Origin: Dolomedes plantarius | Lineage: Eukaryota; Arthropoda; Arachnida; Araneae; Dolomedidae | NCBI GenBank assembly: GCA_907164885.2 | Contig: OU015499.1 | Coordinates: forward strand, 147,903,118-147,967,117 | Length of the DNA: 64,000 nt | Direction of reading: 5' to 3' | Shown: positions 59,892 through 64,000 of the stretch, piece by piece | How positions within the stretch are numbered: position 1 is the first letter of the stretch | Layout of the letters: every line of letters begins with the position of its first letter | Translations under genes and position numbers: made by a program | Notes under the pieces: model-generated | Told to the model about the DNA's origin: nothing | Seen by the model: only the letters and a program-made list of their open reading frames with translations | The model's database searches: none

Positions 59892-60210
59892 CAGTGCTCC
59901 CCAACATTTTAATCGCCGCGGACTGGTCAACATTTGATAATTTTATCGCTGCCCGCTGAGGGGGGCTATGACTGGAATTTTAATTCATAATTCTGAAATG
60001 TTTAATAAACAATAAACTAATTCAAAATACTTACAAGATTTCTTCTGTTACAAAGGTATAAATTAGCACAAACCCGACAAAGTCACACTAACCCGAGAGA
60101 AATACACCACAGTAAATAAAATGGAAATAATTTAATGTTCCTTGGGCGGCCCGGTACTATTTGATCCACGGACCGGTACCGGTCCGTGACCCGGGGGTTG
60201 GGGACCACTG
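59892..60210. mobile_element. hAT-type MITE, 319 bp, perfect 8-bp TSD
   Basis: Starts CAGTGCTCCCCAACATTTTA and ends GGTTGGGGACCACTG. ATCTTATG on both sides (59884-59891, 60211-60218). Subterminal GGACCGGTACCGGTCC palindrome on the right. Empty site in block A at about 37577 (GGTTATCTTAGGTATTTTG). Confidence 0.95.
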
Positions 60211-60590
60211 ATCTTATGTATGTAATGAATTATAATCACAATGAGGGTATAATACAGCTAAATACCAACAACAACTTGGCTTACCAAACAATGCTTCAAT
60301 GAGATAACTTGCTATATTAATGATACAAAATACACACAATTTTCCTGCACTGAGTAGATTTACCTGTCTATAGCAAGACACAAATTTTGGATAGAAGTCA
60401 GTGTTCTCTTTGTAAAATTTTTATAACACCTAAGGAACCAAACTCACCACAGCTTTCCCAATTAAAATGATATGAATAATCATAAGGCAGTCTTATGCAT
60501 CAACATTAAATATAGATGATTCACATTGCAAATACTGCAAAAAGATTATAAAGTTGTAAAGTCCCTCAAATATTTGTTTGTTTTATCATG

Positions 60591-62640
60591 TGAATACTTT
60601 ATTTTCTGAAAATATGATGCATTCCAATTAGGTGTGGTTCAAAAGCTGTATTTCTTATTTAATGAATACTAACATAAAGGATAGAAAATATGTAAAAATT
60701 AATTATGAAAGGTGTGAACAGCAAAAACTGAGATATTAGACATTCTAGTATAAAGGAATTAACTGTTATACTGCATGCCAAATATAGTAAATTAATATAG
60801 AAGTTTCCAACTTTTTTTAAGATTTAGAGCAAAAGGGGAAAATGGTGCATGGTAATGGGTTTACGGTGCATAAGGTTGATTGCAAGGATGACATGCATTT
60901 GGTAGGAGAAAAAAGAAATGAATGATGGTTTTATTTTGGAGTATCATAAGAGAGAAATGAACGAGCATCATGTGCGAAGGTCTGTGAGGAAGAATACTGG
61001 TTTCAGGAGAGTAAGTTAAGAGTAATTCAGATTTTAATGATGGCGAATAAGTGAGTACAAAAGGCCACATATAATTTCACTTTATATGATTCACATATAA
61101 TTCTTTAGTTAGCTTATTTTATGAATTTAACTTTCCTTCACATTTTTTTAGATAGGAATGGCATCACGATCTCAAATAACACTATCGCATTCATGTTGGG
61201 CATAGGGCAAGTTGACCGTATATCAAAGCCCAGCAATTAAATTAGTTAATAGCAAGCAGTATATCCTGTTATGAAGAAGAAGCGTGATATGGTAAATTAA
61301 GATGGCTACGTTTCTTTAACTTTACAAAATAAATTAAATATACGGAAGCTAGGAATAATGCATGTCATGTATTAAGTTAAAACATATTGCAACAAAAAAT
61401 AACAGAAGGTTTAAGTTTTAACAACTAATGCCTTTATTCATAATATAAACATAATAGAAACCAAAAAAGAAATGTCAATTATAAATTATTAAGTACAGAA
61501 TACAAACGATGTATGTTACCAGTACAGATGAAATATGCACGTATGCATACAATAGTATCACTTTGTATCAATATATAATTACATAGAAGAAATAAACTTG
61601 TTGGTATCTGAAAAACATACTGTTGACAGGCGTAAAAAAAATTAAGTGATTATAAATAAGTCGCCGGTGAATATATCCATATCTAAAGAAGGCATGGTCA
61701 ATGAACTACTAAAGTTGTTTAGCCCTTTAAAATAACATACTTGGCTGCATAGGTTAAAAACCTAGCAGGTTACACCAAAACAGCATGTAAAAATAAGTTA
61801 AATAAAGACGGCGGTAGGCTCCTGATAATACACATATTAAAGACTGTTTGGCATGGCAATAAAAGTCAAGCCATTAAATTAGTGGCAGACTGCACATCTA
61901 GCTTCTGTAAACTCAAACAAGCAACCAAGTATCCAAGAAACAGCACAACCACACGTGCGAGCTATTTATATTTACTCGCTTAAGTAATTACGCAATAGCA
62001 CCGGACACGATGGTAAATACTAGGGTCGCGCTTAATTATGCAAACTTTGAATATTTAATAAAAGGATAATCTAAAAGCAAAACCGGTCATGCTCAAAGGT
62101 ATACGATAAGTAATGACCGACGACTAGATGTGCAATGGCTTACAAAGTTCAACAATTAAATTAATTTCTTATATAATTCAAAACAGGAAAGTTCAAAAGC
62201 CTGATAGCTCAATACACGTGAAAAAGACATCTATAACTACAATTAATCATATATATACAATTACTATATTTATAGAATCACAATTGATTCATAAAATACA
62301 AAATTTACTTTCAAATATAAACAACAAACCAGATTTATAAACTAAACTTTAAATCTAAAAATAGCACCTTTACAAACAATATAAGCATAACTATTTAGCA
62401 TATAAAACATGTTAAAAAATGTAAACTACCCATAAGCAATTTAAACAAAGACAATAAACTAATTGTATAAGCTCATATACAACATATAACTGCATTAGAC
62501 ATTTGTATACAATTATAAACAACTTTGCTAACAATTATACATAGCAAGACTCTTTCAAATAACTATTATTTCCATGAACATCGAAACAAACACATTAAAC
62601 TTGACACTATGACATTAAACTACGGAGAAATTCTAAAGAA
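60591..62640. other. No gene recognised; may include LINE 3' untranslated region
   Basis: AT-rich. 61950-62040 has a GC-richer patch (CACACGTGCGAGC, AGGGTCGCGC). If the LINE below is complete at its 3' side, 61.6-62.8 kb could be its 3' UTR. No terminal repeats seen. Confidence 0.35.
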
Positions 62641-63260
62641 AATCTGACCCATCCGAAGGGCCAGGGGCCAGGCACAGGCCTAAGAACAAAAACCAAATTA
62701 CTAATGGTAAACCAAACCTACTTAATGGTAAATATTTTACATAGTTATAAATAATAAATATAGGACAGGTTTCGTTATTCCCAACAATTCTAGGAATGTG
62801 AGGTACCCTGAAAAGGGTAATGTTCATCTAATAGGTCATTCATTACAATCGTAATGAATGTACAACAATAACAGTCCAAATAAAATTAGTTAGCCCCGGC
62901 CCATTCAACACTGCTCGAGGAAGTTTGGAACGTTGATCTTTCCATCTGTTGCATACTTTCGGACAGTGTTCTGTAGTCTGTACAGCTAAGCATTCGCAAG
63001 AGTCAGGTTTTTCAAAACATCTTTTTTGATATGAGCCGAAATAACCGCGCTGAGTGATGGCCTGGTTAATAAAAAAATTTGAAGATAACTTTCGTGTTGA
63101 TATTTCAGGAAATATACTATAAACAGGTCTGCCACGGTCACTTCTATCCCACCTGTCTTGCCATACACTCAAGCCCCAATCTATGATTTTTGATTTAATA
63201 TGGGTCCTGGTATATTTAATTTCTTCATCGATCTGGTCTCTAGTAGTAGCAAGTTTGGCT
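62640..63260 (-). pseudogene. LINE C-terminal region (R1/I-like), copy 2
   Basis: Minus strand: TRDQIDEEIKYTRTHIKSKI, SVWQDRWDRSDRGRPVYSIF, PEISTRKLSSNFFINQAITQ, RGYFGSYQKRCFEKPDSCEC, TEHCPKVCNRWKDQRSKL, then a stop at 62843. The RGxFGxYxKR...CxC...TxxHxxxxC array is the zinc-like end of LINE ORF2 after the RT/RNase H. The frame is intact for over 130 codons here, longer than the copy at 27.6 kb. The RT domain itself is not in the window. Confidence 0.75.
62837..62860. repeat. Perfect 10-bp hairpin in LINE 3' UTR
   Basis: CATTCATTAC, loop AATC, GTAATGAATG, around the stop codon/start of the 3' untranslated region. Stem-loops near the 3' end are known to guide template choice in some LINEs; here that is only a guess. 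Confidence 0.6.
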
Positions 63261-63690
63261 GCCCTTTGTAATCCTTTTAAAAAAAGAATAAACTATCTCA
63301 AGTGATATGATCACAGTGAATTTATATTGATATTATCTTAGTGGAAGAAATACGCTAGGTAGGCAAAAAGGGAGTAGCAAACTCACGTTTTGCTACAGTT
63401 CAAGATTTTTTTAAAATTTTTAAATAAACATTTCAAAACATTTTAATTTTTTTCTATGCATTTTTAAATATTTTTTTACTTTTCTTCAGGCTTTTCTTTG
63501 TAGTTTATTTTCTTTAAAGAAAATAAATTCAACAAAGTTTTAATTGTAAAGAATTTACCCTCTTTTGAATGGCCTATCCTGATTTATTTTTCAGGTAAAT
63601 AAATTTTATGAGTGTTTAAATAGAGGTTAAGCATTAGAAGAAAACAAATTGACTGCTAAATATAACTGCAATCACAAGCTCACAAACAGA

Positions 63691-64000
63691 GGGGGGTCAT
63701 CCAGTGGCTCAGTGGATAAGACTCTGAACATGGGGAGATGACTGAAGTGTAAGGTTCGGGCCAGCCATGCAGTTGATCTAGCAGTCAGGGATTTGGGCGT
63801 TTTTCTCCAGATGTAAGGGGAATATGCACTAGAACCCTTTAAAAAGTCTTTGGAACAGCTTCCCAATTGTTCCAGTTGTTTGCCAAGCTAATTTTTTTGT
63901 GCCAAGATTGGCACCATTGTTCTTACCCCAGCCCACCGCAGTCAAGTGAGTAGTGTTAGGGTTTGGGGGTAGAAATGCCCATAACCTTAAATGATAGATC
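63691..64000 (+). repeat. tRNA-derived SINE, copy 2 (runs to window end)
   Basis: A box AGTGGCTCAGTGGATAAGAC is closer to the tRNA consensus than in copy 1; B box GGTTCGGGCC. The tail starts CTTAAATGATAGATC at the window edge. Confidence 0.75.

Larger units (their letters stand above)
56375..60590. repeat. Paralogous block B (zinc-finger duplication)
   Basis: Collinear with 32440-37950 (see that entry for matching landmarks). Lacks the two LINE fragments and the 186-bp MITE of copy A; carries its own hAT MITE at 59892-60210. Confidence 0.85.

Overview
This is an AT-rich animal genome window (eukaryotic: spliced exons, C2H2 zinc-finger arrays, BTB domain, retroelements). It holds few host genes and is dominated by transposable elements. 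The mix (SPOP/TDPOZ-like BTB gene, very diverse Tc1/mariner and hAT elements, long (TA)n arrays, Helitrons) suggests an arthropod, most likely a chelicerate such as a spider. That assignment is inference; nothing here proves the species.

Layout. 0-0.34 kb: last visible exon of a BTB/POZ gene on the minus strand. 1.3-13 kb: decayed DNA transposons (Tigger/pogo-like, DD37D mariner-like, Tc1), TTAA-flanked MITEs, a hAT MITE, a truncated reverse transcriptase and many (TA)n arrays. 13.0-21.1 kb: one old Ty3/Gypsy element with both LTRs, tRNA-Leu-type primer site, and broken gag, protease, RT, RNase H and integrase; its integrase is interrupted by about 1.9 kb holding a MADF-like fragment and a hAT MITE with eight internal tandem units. 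21.9-31.1 kb: hAT remnant, then a PIF/Harbinger transposase pseudogene (+) facing a Myb/SANT-like gene (-), with Helitron, LINE and SINE copies in between. 31.2-31.7 kb: a Tc1 remnant whose two halves point in opposite directions.

32.4-38 kb and 56.4-60.6 kb are paralogous blocks, each carrying a C2H2 zinc-finger gene on the minus strand preceded by the same splice acceptor. Comparing them shows at least four later insertions (two LINE tails and one hAT MITE in copy A, one hAT MITE in copy B), each with the empty site preserved in the other copy. Both finger genes are eroding at the 3' end.

38.8-50 kb: non-autonomous Helitrons, a hAT remnant, a MITE, an apparently intact 346-codon DD34E Tc1 transposase inside matching terminal repeats (44.66-46.07 kb), and a GTF2IRD2/SCAND3-type hAT remnant. 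50.1-53.9 kb: a tandem repeat split by a nest of TTAA-MITE, Helitron, pogo-like MITE and long-TIR Tc1. 53.9-55.9 kb: an autonomous-type Helitron (OTU, zinc finger, Rep) with its HUH motif destroyed. 62.6-64 kb: LINE 3' end plus tRNA-type SINE, a second copy of the pair seen at 27.6-28.5 kb.

The strongest structural theme is a TTAA-ended MITE family with (TA)n cores, in which the expanded TA tract serves as landing ground for TA- and AT-targeting transposons. I found no convincing new cellular system. Coordinates of element ends come from reading by eye and are good to a few bases where terminal repeats and target duplications are stated, looser elsewhere.
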